The position numbers were made by a program, and so were the translations under genes. This document shows, piece after piece, positions 1-11,121 of a stretch of DNA of 64,000 bases. Below the pieces are notes generated by a model that worked only from the letters and a program-made list of their open reading frames with translations, did not search any database and was not told where the DNA came from. This DNA comes from Sepiola atlantica (lineage: Eukaryota; Mollusca; Cephalopoda; Sepiida; Sepiolidae), in the NCBI GenBank assembly GCA_963556195.1, contig OY744535.1:96599853-96663852 (forward strand), in the 5' to 3' direction. Each line of letters opens with the position of its first letter. Within the stretch, counting starts at the first letter, position 1.

Positions 1-391
1 ATAATTTTTGTATTGCTGCATTATTACATTTGAGAAGAATAAATAAAAATAATATTTGTATTGCTGTATTATTACATTTGAGAAAAATAAATAAAAATAA
101 TTTTTGTATTGCTGCATTATTACATTTGAGAAAAATAAATAAAAATAATTTTTGTATTGCTGCATTATTACATTTAAGAAGAATAAATAAAAATAATTTT
201 TGTATTGCTGCATTATTACATTTGAGAAAAATAAATAAAAATAATTTTTGTATTGCTGCATTATTACATTTGAGAAAAATAAATAAAAATAATTTTTGTA
301 TTGCTGCATTATTACATTTGAGAAAAATAAATAAAAATAATTTTTGTATTGCTGCATTATTACATTTGAGAAGAATAAATAAAAATAATTT
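1..391 (+). repeat. 48-bp minisatellite, about 8 copies
   Basis: About eight head-to-tail copies of an AT-rich 48-bp unit containing TTTGTATTGCTGCATTATTA followed by CATTTGAGAARAATAAATAA. Copies differ by only one or two substitutions, chiefly GAAAAAT versus GAAGAAT. The period is a multiple of three, so one plus frame stays open (16-residue repeat with KINKNNFCIAALLH). There is no sign of a gene around it, so I read the open frame as a by-product of the period. The array runs off the left edge of the window, so its true length is unknown. Confidence 0.93.
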
Positions 392-596
392 TTTGTTTGT
401 GAGACAAAGAAGAAATTAATCGTAAAAATAAATGAAAATTATTATGGTTTTGGGTTGATTTTTCCTACAGTCATTGGAATGCAAATATATAGAATATATT
501 CTCTGAAACTTGTAATACAACTTCATTGAGCTTGCAATTTTAAACATTTTCGGATATTATAAGGAGTATATACTAAAATATATATTTTAATAAGAC

Positions 597-598
<2 letters not shown>

Positions 599-672
<74 letters not shown>
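599..672. repeat. (TA)n microsatellite
   Basis: Uninterrupted TA dinucleotide run of about 70 bp. Confidence 0.97.
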
Positions 673-675
<3 letters not shown>

Positions 676-1497
676 GTGATTATTATTCCACGTATGCTCC
701 TAGAGAAGTATTTTATAGATGATTAGTGGTGTATGAAGCATTAAAAACGATGTCGTTGTTTTTTTTTAATTGTTTTTATTTTGATATTTCGACCAGTCCT
801 CTGGTCTTTGTCAAAAAATGATCTGAAATAAAGAAAACTGAGGATCGTTGGGCAAACTGTAATTTTGAACATTGCGGCGTTCGTTTTTTGTCATGACGCG
901 TGAGATGGTCCACGAATAACGTTGCTTCTGGTTAGCAAAGAGAACCGTTGTTTTTTTGAAGAAAAACGAACTTATACGCGTCCGTTCTCTTTTTGAAAAA
1001 CGAACTTATATGTGTTCGTGATTTGATCAATGCAATGAATGGAATTTGAATGCAATAAATTATGTAGAGGGGGTGATATGATAGGAAACGAAATAATTGA
1101 ATTAAACGTGAGTTAAAATATAGTATAGTAAGTAAGGGAATGCTAATGAATAAATAAATACTAATAACACATAAATAATGAAGTTGATAAGAATAAAATA
1201 AATAAATAAAATATTACCGGAAAAATTGAATAAATAAATAAATAGAAAGATATAGGGAACTAACAATAATGCGGTAAAGAGTAAGGATAAAAAGTATTAA
1301 AAATAAAAATAATGTATTAAAACCTAAATAGATAGAAAATAAAAGTAATTAAAAGGTATGTAGTATGCCCCCCGGAAGGGCAGACACGAAACCACTACAT
1401 AATTGGGGAAAATAGGTAATGAATGTGAATGAATAACGTATATTATAAAGATGTAATATGAATAACACATATTAAAAAGATGTAATACATGTGATTG
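673..1497. other. non-coding spacer with small direct repeat and hairpin
   Basis: No credible coding frame seen. It holds a hammerhead-like hairpin at 787-815 (listed separately). It also holds a 26-bp direct repeat beginning GAAAAACGAACTTATA at about 961 and again at about 995, an AT-rich AATAAATA-type stretch from 1140 to 1330, and a short GC-rich island (GCCCCCCGGAAGGGC) near 1367. Confidence 0.6.
787..815 (-). ncRNA. degenerate hammerhead-like hairpin core
   Basis: Read on the minus strand, this has TTGACAAA, then a perfect 6-bp hairpin GACCAG-AGGA-CTGGTC, then GAAAT. The order (TGANNA, stem II, GAAA) is that of a hammerhead ribozyme core, but G8 of the CUGANGA box is not kept and I cannot identify stems I and III. 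It could equally be the end of a dispersed repeat. Two further sites of the same layout occur at 10.75 and 11.09 kb. Confidence 0.25.

Positions 1498-1563
<66 letters not shown>
1498..1563. repeat. (TAA)n microsatellite
   Basis: Uninterrupted AATAAT trinucleotide run of about 65 bp. Confidence 0.95.
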
Positions 1564-1565
<2 letters not shown>

Positions 1566-1650
1566 GATAGCACTAAAAAGTTATATAAGATGAAATCATA
1601 TAATAAGAATAATAATGATAAATATGTAAATGTATGAATAAATAAATAAG

Positions 1651-1776
<126 letters not shown>

Positions 1777-2056
1777 GAGAGAGGGGAATGGACAGGGTTT
1801 CTTTCTTCTTTCCTTTAGAACAATTGCCAAGAATGCTAAAAAGTGTTGATATGCTGTAAAATAGACAGACTAGATCATAAAGTTGTTGTTCATAAAATAT
1901 AAGGTACAATCTTATTTCCATAAATAATACTTGGTTTCTATAAATAAAACTTTTTGTTTCTATAAATAAAACTTTTTGTTTCTATAACTAAAACTTTGTT
2001 TCTATTTACAAAGTTTTGTTTCCATGAATATAATTTTCTTTGTTTCTTTGTTTTAG

Positions 2057-2105
2057 GAGATGAACAAGGAAAACATACTTATTTAACACTTGTGGCATAA
2101 AAAAG
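2057..2105 (+). pseudogene. exon-like island L1 (decayed exon copy)
   Basis: A T-rich tract ending TTTGTTTTAG is followed by a 49-bp stretch bounded by AG and GT (GGTAGT). Read with one upstream base, the frame gives D-E-Q-G-K-H-T-Y-L-T-L and then a stop. Its first 27 bases align without gaps to island R1 on the opposite strand at 46.13 kb (about 20 matches), and both encode a TYxxL-type motif. Relative to R1 it has a 2-bp deletion after CTTG, so the 3' frame is shifted. Inference: a decayed copy of one small phase-1 exon. No parent gene is identified. Confidence 0.45.
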
Positions 2106-2154
2106 GTAGTAAACAAATAACAATTGGTTTCTGTAAATAAAACTTTGTTTTTAT

Positions 2155-2190
2155 GAGATTAACCAACGTATGTTGAGGCGCAACAAAAAT
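2155..2190 (+). pseudogene. exon-like island L2 (decayed exon copy)
   Basis: Translated in the frame of the other islands this reads D-stop-P-T-Y-V-E-A-Q-Q-K. It aligns residue for residue with island R2 (D-K-P-I-Y-L-E-M-Q-Q-K) on the minus strand 44.6 kb away. Acceptor AG and donor GT are both lost (AT and TC). The match at protein level despite lost splice signals supports common descent. Confidence 0.4.
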
Positions 2191-2959
2191 CTTTCTTTCT
2201 ATAAAACGAATTTGTTTTTATAAATAAAACCTTGTCTCTCTAAAGAAAATTGTTTCTATTAATGAAACTCTGTTTTCGTAAAATACATTTGTTTCTGCAA
2301 ATAAAACTTTGTTTCTATAAATGAAACTTTATTTCTATAAAAAAAATTGTTTCGAGAAATGAAATTTTGTCTCTATAAAAAATTGTTCCTATCAATTAAA
2401 CTTTGTTTCTATAAAAAATTGTTTCTATAAATAAAACTTTGTTTCTGCCAATAAAACTTTGTTTCTATAAATGAAACTTTGTTTCTGCAAATAAAACTTT
2501 GTTTCTATAAATGAAACTTTATTTCTATAAAAAAAAATGTTTCGAGAAATGAAATTTTGTCTCTATAAAAAATTGTTCCTATCAATTAAACTTTGTTTCT
2601 ATAAAAAATTGTTTCTATAAATAAAACTCTGTTTTTATAAAATACATTTGTTCCTATAAATAAAACTTTGTTTCTATAAATAATTTTGTTTATATAAAGA
2701 AAACTTTTATTTATAGAAACAAATTATTTATAGAAACAACGTTTTATTTATAGAAACAAAATTATTCGTTTCCATAAAAAACTCTGAACTGTTTTTCTAT
2801 AGAATAAAATGTTGTTTTTATAAATAAAACTTTATTTATGTAAAAAAAAAAGTTGTTTCCGTATATAAAACGCTGTTTCTATGAATAAACTTTGTTTCCG
2901 TGAATATTTTTCCTATAAATAAAACTCTGTTTCTATGAATAAAACGTTGTTTTTATGAA

Positions 2960-4580
2960 TATAACTTTGTTTCTATGAATAAAACGTTGTTTCTATGAAT
3001 AAAACGTTGTTTCTATGAATAAAACGTTGTTTCTATAAATAAAACATTGTTTCTATGAATAAAACATTGTTTCTATGAATAAAACGTTGTTTCTATGAAT
3101 AAAACGTTGTTTCTATAAATAAAACGTTGTTTCTATGAATAAAACTTTGTTTCTATGAATAAAACGTTGTTTCTATGAATAAAACGTTGTTTCTATAAAT
3201 AAAACGTTGTTTCTATGAATAAAACTTTGTTTCTATGAATAAAACGTTGTTTCTATGAATAAAACTTTGTTTCTATGAATAAAACGTTGTTTCTATGAAT
3301 AAAACGTTGTTTCTATAAATAAAACGTTGTTTCTATGAATAAAACTTTGTTTCTATGAATAAAAAGTTGTTTCTATGAATAAAACGTTGTTTCTATGAAT
3401 TAAACGTTGTTTCTATGAATAAAACTTTGTTTCTATGAATAAAACGTTGTTTCTATGAATAAAACTTTGTTTCTATGAATAAAACGTTGTTTCTATGAAT
3501 AAAACGTTGTTTCTATGAATAAAACGTTGTTTCAATGAATAAAACGTTGTTTCTATGAATTAAACGTTGTTTCTATGAATTAAACGTTGTTTCTATGAAT
3601 AAAACTTTGTTTCTATGAATAAAACTTTGTTTCTATGAATAAAACGTTGTTTCTATGAATAAAACGTTGTTTCTATGAATAAAACTTTGTTTCTATGAAT
3701 AAAACTTTGTTTTTATGAATAAAACGTTGTTTCTATAAATAAAACGTTGTTTCTATGAATAAAACTTTCTTTCTATGAATAAAACGTTGTTTCTATGAAT
3801 AAAACTTTGTTTCTATGAATAAAACGTTGTTTCTATAAATAAAACGTTGTTTCTATAAATAAAACTTTGTTTCTATGAATAAAACGTTGTTTCTATGAAT
3901 AAAACTTTGTTTCTATGAATAAAACGTTGTTTCTATAAATAAAACGTTGTTTCTATAAATAAAACTTTGTTTCTATGAATAAAACGTTGTTTCTATGAAT
4001 AAAACTTTGTTTCTATGAATAAAACGTTGTTTCTATGAATAAAACTTTGTTTCTATGAATAAAACTTTGTTTCTATGAATAAAACGTTGTTTCTATGAAT
4101 AAAACGTTGTTTCTATAAATAAAACGTTGTTTCTATGAATAAAACTTTATTTCTATGAATAAAACGTTGTTTCTATGAATAAAACTTTGTTTCTATGAAT
4201 AAAACGTTGTTTCTATGAATAAAACGTTGTTTCTATAAATAAAACGTTGTTTCTATGAATAAAACTTTGTTTCTATGAATAAAACGTTGTTTCTATGAAT
4301 AAAACGTTGTTTCTATAAATAAAACGTTGTTTCTATGAATAAAACTTTGTTTCTATGAATAAAACGTTGTTTCTATGAATAAAACGTTGTTTCTATAAAT
4401 AAAACGTTGTTTCTATAAATAAAACTTTGTTTCTATGAATAAAACTTTGTTTCTATGAATAAAACGTTGTGTCTATAAATAAAACGTTGTTTCTATGAAT
4501 TAAACTTTGTTTCTATGAATAAAACTTTGTTTCTATGAATAAAACGTTGTTTCTCTAAATAAAACTTTGTTTCTATGAAT
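2960..4580 (+). repeat. 20-bp minisatellite, about 80 copies
   Basis: Highly regular head-to-tail array of AAAACGTTGTTTCTATGAAT. The main polymorphism is ACGTT versus ACTTT, with ATAAAT/ATGAAT as a second variant site. The phase is kept perfectly over 1.6 kb. Runs of the same variant order recur, for example CG-CG-CG(ATAAAT)-CG-CT, suggesting multi-unit duplication. The 20-bp period is close to two helical turns, which phases the T-tracts. Confidence 0.95.
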
Positions 4581-5760
4581 AAAACTTCGTTACCATAAAT
4601 AAAATTTTGTTTTTATAGAAACAAAATTGGTTTTTATAAACAAAATATTAATTCTATGAATAAAACTGTTTCTATTAATGAAACTATCTTTCATAAATTG
4701 TTTCTAAATATAATTTTGTTTCTATAAATATAACATTGTTTCTAAATATAATTTTTCTATAAATACAAGTTGTTTCTATGAATAAAATTTGGATTTAAAA
4801 TAAAACAGTTTTTCTTTAAATAAAACTTTCTTTCAATATATAAAACTTTGTTACTCTGAATAAGACTTTTTTCTATGAAAAATGTTGTTTATAAAATAAA
4901 ACTTTGTAACTATAAACAAAACTCTTTTTCTATGAATAACACTTTGTTTATGTAAATAAAATATTTTGTTTCTATAAATATAACTTTGTTTATGTAAATA
5001 AAATATTTTGTTTCTATGAATAAAATTTTGTTTCTATAAATAAAACTTTGTTTATTTAAATAAAATATTTTGTTTCTATAAATATAACTTTGTTTATGTA
5101 AATAAAATATTTTGTTTCTATGAATAAAATTTTGTTTCTATAAATAAAACTTTGTTTATTTAAATAAAATATTTTGTTTCTATAAATATAACTTTGTTTA
5201 TGTGAATAAAATATTTTGTTTCTATGAATAAAATTTTGTTTCTATAAATAAAACTTTGTTTATTTAAATAAAATATTTTGTTTCTATAAATATAACTTTG
5301 TTTATGTGAATCAAATATTTGGTTTCTATGAATAAAATGTTGTTTCTATAAATAAAACTTTGTTTATGCAAATAAAATATGTTGTTTCTATAAATAAAAT
5401 TCCGTTTCTATAAATTAAACTTTGTTTTTGTAAATAAAATATTTTGTTTCTATAAATAAAACTTTGTTTCTATAAATAAAACTTTGTTTATGTGAATAAA
5501 ATATTTTGTTTCTATAAATAAAATTCTGTTTCTATAAATAAAACATTGTTTATGTAAATAAAATATTTTGTTTCTATGAATAAAATGTTGTTTCTATAAA
5601 TGAAATATTTAATGTAAATAAAATATTTGGTTTCTATAAATAAAATTTTGTTTCTATAAATAAAATTTTGTTTTTGTAAATAAAATATTTTATTTCTATG
5701 AATAAAATGTCGTTTCTATAAATAAAACTTTGTTTATGTGAATAAAATATTTTGTTTCTA
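4580..5760 (+). repeat. transition minisatellite (22-/20-bp mixed units)
   Basis: Same core as the neighbouring arrays, but with units of mixed length. From about 4945 a composite of TTTGTTTATGTAAATAAAAT and ATTTTGTTTCTATRAATAAA recurs several times between 4940 and 5340. No coding content seen. Confidence 0.85.
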
Positions 5761-7880
5761 TAAATAAAATTGTGTTTCTATAAATAAAATTGCGTTTCTA
5801 TAAATAAAATTGTGTTTCTATAAATAAAACTTTGTTTATGTGAATAAAATATTTTGTTTCTATAAATAAAATTGTGTTTCTATAAATAAAATTGTGTTTC
5901 TATACATAAAATATTTTGTTTCTATAAATAAAATTGTGTTTCTATAAATAAAATATTTTGTTTCTATAAATAAAATTGTGTTTCTATAAATAAAATATTT
6001 TGTTTCTATAAATAAAATTGTGTTTCTATAAATAAAATATTTTGTTTCTATGAATAAAATATTTTGTTTCTATAAATAAAATTGTGTTTCTATGAATAAA
6101 ATATTTTGTTTCTATAAATAAAATTGTGTTTCTATAAATAAAATTGTGTTTCTATAAATAAAATATTTTGTTTCTATAAATAAAATTGTGTTTCTATAAA
6201 TAAAATATTTTGTTTCTATAAATAAAATTGTGTTTCTATAAATAAAATTGTGTTTCTATAAATAAAATATTTTGTTTCTATAAATAAAATTGTGTTTCTA
6301 TAAATAAAATATTTTGTTTCTATAAATAAAATTGTGTTTCTATAAATAAAATTGTGTTTCTATAAATAAAATATTTTGTTTCTATAAATAAAATTGTGTT
6401 TCTATAAATAAAATATTTTGTTTCTATAAATAAAATTGTGTTTCTATAAATAAAATATTTTGTTTCTATAAATAAAATTGTGTTTCTATAAATAAAATTG
6501 TGTTTCTATAAATAAAATTGTGTTTCTATAAATAAAATTTTTTTTTTCTATAAATAAAATTGTGTTTCTATGAATAAAATATTTTGTTTCTATAAATAAA
6601 ATTGTGTTTCTATAAATAAAATACTTTGTTTCTATAAATAAAATTGTGTTTCTATAAATAAAATATTTTGTTTCTATAAATAAAATTGTGTTTCTATAAA
6701 TAAAATATTTTGTTTCTATAAATAAAATTGTGTTTCTATAAATAAAATATTTTGTTTCTATAAATAAAATTGTGTTTCTATAAATAAAATTGTGTTTCTA
6801 TAAATAAAATTGTGTTTCTATAAATAAAATAGTGTTTCTATAAATAAAATATTTTGTTTCTATAAATAAAATTGTGTTTCTATAAATAAAATATTTTGTT
6901 TCTATAAATAAAATTGTGTTTCTATAAATAAATTATTTTGTTTCTATAAATAAAATTGGGTTTCTATAAATAAAATTGTGTTTCTATAAATAAAATTGTG
7001 TTTCTATAAATAAAATTGTGTTTCTATAAATAAAATATTTTGTTTCTATAAATAAAATTGTGTTTCTATAAATAAAATATTTTGTTTCTATAAATAAAAT
7101 TGTGTTTCTATAAATAAAATATTTTGTTTCTATAAATAAAATTGTGTTTCTATAAATAAAATATTTTGTTTCTATAAATAAAATTGTGTTTCTATAAATA
7201 AAATATTTTGTTTCTATAAATAAAATTGTGTTTCTATAAATAAAATATTTTGTTTCTATAAATAAAATTGTGTTTCTATAAATAAAATATTTTGTTTCTA
7301 TAAATAAAATTGTGTTTCTATAAATAAAATTGTGTTTCTATAAATAAAATTGTGTTTCTATAAATAAAATATTTTGTTTCTATAAATAAAATTGTGTTTC
7401 TATCAATAAAATATTTTGTTTCTATAAATAAAATTGTGTTTCTATAAATAAAATATTTTGTTTCTATAAATAAAATTGTGTTTCTATAAATAAAATATTT
7501 TGTTTCTATAAATAAAATTGTGTTTCTATAAATAAAATATTTTGTTTCTATAAATAAAATTGTGTTTCTATAAATAAAATATTTTGTTTCTATAAATAAA
7601 ATTGTGTTTCTATAAATAAAATATTTTGTTTCTATAAATAAAATTGTGTTTCTATAAATAAAATTGTGTTTCTATAAATAAAATTGTGTTTCTATAAATA
7701 AAATATTTTGTTTCTATAAATAAAATTGTGTTTCTATAAATAAAATATTTTGTTTCTATAAATAAAATTGTGTTTCTATAAATAAAATATTTTGTTTCTA
7801 TAAATAAAATTGTGTTTCTATAAATAAAATATTTTGTTTCTATAAATAAAATTGTGTTTCTATAAATAAAATTGTGTTAC
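5760..7880 (+). repeat. 42-bp dimeric minisatellite (20 + 22 bp)
   Basis: A two-part unit: a 20-bp monomer AAAATTGTGTTTCTATAAAT alternating with a 22-bp monomer made of AAAATATTTTGTTTC plus TATAAAT. About 50 dimers, occasionally with two to four 20-bp monomers in a row. Almost no substitutions, so this is the most homogeneous and probably youngest part of the left arm. Confidence 0.93.
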
Positions 7881-8626
7881 CATGAATACACTTTTTTACT
7901 ATAAATTAAACTATATAACTTTTTTCTATGTATATAACTTTTTTCTATGTATATAACTTTTTTCTATGTATATAACTTATTTCTATGTATATAACTTTTT
8001 TCTATAAATAATACTTGTAATGAACGCTTCATTTCCATAAATAAAATATTGTTTATATAAATAATACTTGTTTAAATAAATACAACATTGTTTTTTAAAG
8101 AAATTGCTGTGCAAATAAAACTTTGTTTTTATAAATAAATAAAAGAAAACTTTCAACGAAAAAGTAGAAATTTTACTTTGTTTTTATAAATAAAACCTTT
8201 TACTATTAATAAACTGTTCCCATCAAATAATCTTTGTTTTTATAAATAAATCTTCGTTTCTATGAATATTTTTTCTGCTAATAAAACTTTGTTCTTATAA
8301 ATAAAACTTTGTTTCATAAAAAAACTTTGTTTTTATGAATACAACTGTATTTCTATGAATAAAATTTGTTTGTATGAATAAAAATGTTTTCTATAAAAAA
8401 CTTTTTTTTATAAATAAAAACTTGTTTTTATAGATAAAACTCTGTTTATATAAATAACATTTGTTTTCTAAAAAAACAATTTCTCTTTCTATACGTAAAC
8501 TTTATTTATATAAATAAAACTTTGTTTCCATGAATAAGACTCGGTTTGATAAATAAAACTGTGTTTCTTTCTTTTTAGGAGATTAACAAATAAATCCTGA
8601 GTCGCGAGCAAAAGGGAGAAATAAAA
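7881..8626 (+). repeat. diverged minisatellite remnants
   Basis: Irregular derivatives of the same core. They include five copies of a roughly 19-bp TTTTTTCTATGTATATAAC unit near 7916-8005. Ends with exon-like island L3. No gene seen. Confidence 0.75.
8579..8614 (+). pseudogene. exon-like island L3 (decayed exon copy)
   Basis: A strong acceptor-like tract (TGTTTCTTTCTTTTTAG) precedes a 36-bp body. In the common frame it reads D-stop-Q-I-N-P-E-S-R-A-K, with Asn (AAT) where L2, R2 and R3 have Tyr (TAT/TAC). The donor is lost (GGGAGA). Minisatellite resumes directly after it. Confidence 0.38.
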
Positions 8627-8915
8627 CTTTGTTTCTATAAAGGAAACTTTGTATAAATAAAAACACTTTTTATTATAAATGAAACTTTGTATAAATAAAA
8701 ACACTGTTTACTATAAATGAAACTTTGTATAAATAAAAACACTTTTTACTATAAATGAAACTTTGTATGAATAAAAACACTTTTTACTATAAATGAAACT
8801 TTGTATAAATAAAGATCTTTTTATTATAAATGAAACTTTGTATAAATAAAAAACTTTTTATTATAAATGAGACTTTGTATAAATAAAAACAATTTTTACT
8901 ATAAATGAAACTATT
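8627..8915 (+). repeat. 37-bp minisatellite, about 7 copies
   Basis: Units of about 37 bp made of AAACACTTTTTACTATAAAT plus GAAACTTTGTATAAATA. Derived from the same TATAAAT core as the rest of the left arm. Confidence 0.85.
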
Positions 8916-9150
8916 TTTCTATAAAAAGAACTTTTTTCCATAAATAAAACTTGTTTTCCATAAATTAAACTTTGTTTGAATAAAAAAAATTTTTTCCATA
9001 AATCAACATGGGTTCGATAAATAAAACTGTTTTTGATTGAATAACACGATGTTTCTATAAATGAAACTCTTTTTCTATAAATAAAATGATTTCTTTCAGA
9101 ATAAAACTTTGGTTCTATGAGTGAAACTCTAAAACTTTATTTATTTTTAG

Positions 9151-9186
9151 GAGATGAATTGGAAAATCTTGAACCGCAATCAAAGG
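9151..9186 (+). pseudogene. exon-like island L4, both splice-like ends kept
   Basis: TTTATTTTTAG acceptor, a 36-bp body, and a GT donor (AAAG followed by GGTTGA). The frame is open and reads D-E-L-E-N-L-E-P-Q-S-K. The length (36 bp) is exactly that of islands R2 and R3 and shorter by exactly 15 bp than R1 (51 bp). Asn (AAT) occupies the Tyr position. The retained frame and both splice signals make this the least damaged left-arm copy. Confidence 0.42.
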
Positions 9187-9212
9187 GTTGAATTAATAAA
9201 TAAAACTTTGTT

Positions 9213-9858
9213 TTTATAAATAAAAGTGTTTCTATGAATAAAAGTGTTTTTATGAATAAAAGTGTTTTTATAAATAAAAGTGTTTTTATGAATAAAAGTG
9301 TTTTTATAAATAAAAGTGTTTTTATAAATAAAAGTGTTTTTATGAATAAAAGTGTTTTTATGAATAAAAGTGTTTTTATAAATAAAAGTGTTTTTATGAA
9401 TAAAAGTGTTTTCATGAATAAAAGTGTTTTTATAAATAAAAGTGTTTTTATAAATAAAAGTGTTTTTATAAATAAAAGTGTTTTCATGAATAAAAGTGTT
9501 TTTATAAATAAAAGTGTTTTTATGAATAAAAGTGTTTTCATGAATAAAAGTGTTTTATGAATAAAAGTGTTTTTATGAATAAAAGTGTTTTCATGAATAA
9601 AAGTGTTTTCATGAATAAAAGTGTTTTTATGAATAAAAGTGTTTTCATGAATAAAAGTGTTTTTATGAATAAAAGTGTTTTTATAAATAAAAGTGTTTTT
9701 ATGAATAAAAGTGTTTTTATAAATAAAAGTGTTTTTATAAATAAAAGTGTTTTTATGAATAAAAGTGTTTTTATGAATAAAAGTGTTTTTATGAATAAAA
9801 GTGTTTTTATGAATAAAAGTGTTTTTATGAATAAAAGTGTTTTTATGAATAAAACTGT
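9213..9858 (+). repeat. 18-bp minisatellite, about 36 copies
   Basis: Head-to-tail AAAAGTGTTTTTATGAAT, differing at ATGAAT/ATAAAT and TTTAT/TTCAT. The 18-bp period keeps frames open on both strands (MNKSVF on plus, KTLLFI on minus). I regard these as repeat artefacts. One 1-bp contraction near 9555 splits the plus frame. Confidence 0.94.
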
Positions 9859-10075
9859 GTTTAAAAAAATAAAACTTATTTTTTTTAAATAAAAAACTGT
9901 TTCAATGAATGAAATTCATCTCTATGAATTAAACTTTGTTTCATAAATAAAACTTTGTTTCTTTGACGAAAACCTTGTTTCTTTGAATAAAACTGTGTTT
10001 TTACATATAAAACCTTAATTATGGCCATAATATGGAGCTGAAAATCATTGCAGAAGAATTTTTACAGAATCGTGA
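9859..10075 (+). repeat. diverged right edge of left-arm minisatellite
   Basis: Last degenerate TTTGTTTCTTTGAATAAAAC-like units, fading into unique sequence at about 10.01 kb. Confidence 0.65.
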
Positions 10076-10115
10076 AAGATCGAAAAATGTATTAGACGCG
10101 AGCAGGGTTGAAAGG
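10076..10115 (+). pseudogene. possible exon-like island L5
   Basis: TTTTTACAG acceptor-like end, then a body that in the common frame reads D-R-K-M-Y-stop-T-R-A. It shares GACGCGAGCA with the GTCGCGAGCA of island L3. The Tyr codon is at the expected position. Donor lost. The weakest member of the set. Alternatively this stretch is part of a 39-codon open frame starting at the ATG at 10032, which I cannot identify. Confidence 0.2.
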
Positions 10116-10247
10116 GAAAACATTTACTTTTTTTATTCGAAACTGAAATAAATTGTTTGTGATGGCAATCCTGTTACATTTCAGTTATACCTCGTATCTA
10201 TAATAGTTTCTTTTCATAATAAGCATGTATTTAGCTTATCCTTCCAG

Positions 10248-10298
10248 ACTGACACCAATGAAGAATTGATGTCTGCTGACCTTGAGTCTTTGAGAAAG
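10248..10298 (+). CDS. candidate 51-bp internal exon, unidentified
   Basis: The upstream sequence TTAGCTTATCCTTCCAG is a good acceptor with polypyrimidine tract, and the 3' edge AAAG is followed by GTAACC. The 51 bases are open in one frame, 17 codons (T-D-T-N-E-E-L-M-S-A-D-L-E-S-L-R-K), both edges in phase 0. The same frame continues open to a stop near 10448, so an unspliced 60-codon open frame is an alternative. I recognise no family. It lies just downstream of the exon-like islands and has the same length as island R1, but its phase differs, so homology is uncertain. Confidence 0.22.
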
Positions 10299-10744
10299 GT
10301 AACCATAAAAGCAAAAACCTGTGAAGAAGACAAAAGTAACTATGGACGAATTTTGTATGAAACATTTGCATTTAAGCATTTAAAATATTCTTCTGAAAAA
10401 AAAATGAACGTGCATAGGATTGCATTTCTACTGATAATGATAAAATAAAAGAATCTTACATAAGTTATGTTATGACACAACTTTCTAGAAGACTCACATG
10501 TCATTTATCAACTCAGAATGCAATTTGCCAATATTTTTGGAATGAGGTATAACAGGAAAGCTTCAAGATTGCGAGTTTACGTATGAATAATGTAAGACTC
10601 ATGTAAGGATAAAATCCATGAGAATGTAAAGCAAAATATGTGGAAAAGTGGACGCCGTTTTTTTTTTTACGTGCCCGTCTCTCGGCTATCTTTTGAAATT
10701 CTCTTCTTATCTCAAGCCTTTTTGTTCATTTGTCTTTTGTCGCT

Positions 10745-10775
10745 TGAGAAGGATTCGACGAAGAATCGAAAACGT
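10745..10775 (+). ncRNA. hammerhead-like hairpin core, degenerate
   Basis: TTGAGAAG, then stem GATTC-GACGAA-GAATC, then GAAAACGTT. The layout matches a hammerhead core (conserved box, stem II, GAAA), but the first box departs from CUGANGA. Stems I and III not recognised. Confidence 0.22.
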
Positions 10776-10980
10776 TCGTGATACCCATGGAACATATATT
10801 AATTTTATTGGATTCTAACACAAAAAAGATCATAAGAATAATACAGACACCACACATGGCGATAGCAAGCTTATATTGACCCATCCACTTATTTTGATAT
10901 TCGTTAGGAAAACTTTTTTACTGATAAAGATACCCCTCTGTTAACACCACACCCCCACATAACTAATAAACTCGAGTTAT

Positions 10981-11012
<32 letters not shown>

Positions 11013-11091
11013 TTCATTCTATTTTTTCTCCCAATATGTCTACCCTACATGTATCTGCACTTGCATGACATTTTTTCTCTATTTTATCATC

Positions 11092-11121
11092 CTGATGAAG
11101 TCTTATAAATAAAGACGAAAC
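11092..11121 (+). ncRNA. near-canonical hammerhead ribozyme core
   Basis: CTGATGA at 11092-11098, then one extra A, then a 5-bp stem GTCTT/AAGAC (11100-11104 with 11112-11116) closed by an ATAAATA loop, then GAAAC at 11117. A hammerhead core is CUGANGA, stem II, GAAA, so apart from the inserted A this is complete. I cannot pair convincing stems I and III around it, so an active ribozyme is not claimed. Hammerhead motifs are known in PLE terminal repeats, and PLE remnants are present elsewhere in this window. Confidence 0.4.

Larger units (their letters stand above)
1921..2960 (+). repeat. diverged 20-bp-family minisatellite, left arm start
   Basis: Degenerate copies of the TTTGTTTCTATAAATAAAAC unit, with spacing that varies through indels. 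Two exon-like islands are embedded at about 2.06-2.19 kb. Near 2700-2762 several units switch orientation (TTTATTTATAGAAACAAA), a small internal inversion. Divergence is high here and falls toward 3 kb, consistent with an array edge that is no longer being homogenised. Confidence 0.85.

Noticed and set aside
30..419. 129-codon frame of 16-residue repeats
   Set aside because: A 48-bp minisatellite keeps a frame open by its period; no evidence of expression or domain.
9137..9892. Open frames on both strands with MNKSVF or KTLLFI repeats
   Set aside because: Consequence of an 18-bp period; both strands open at once and no flanking gene structure.
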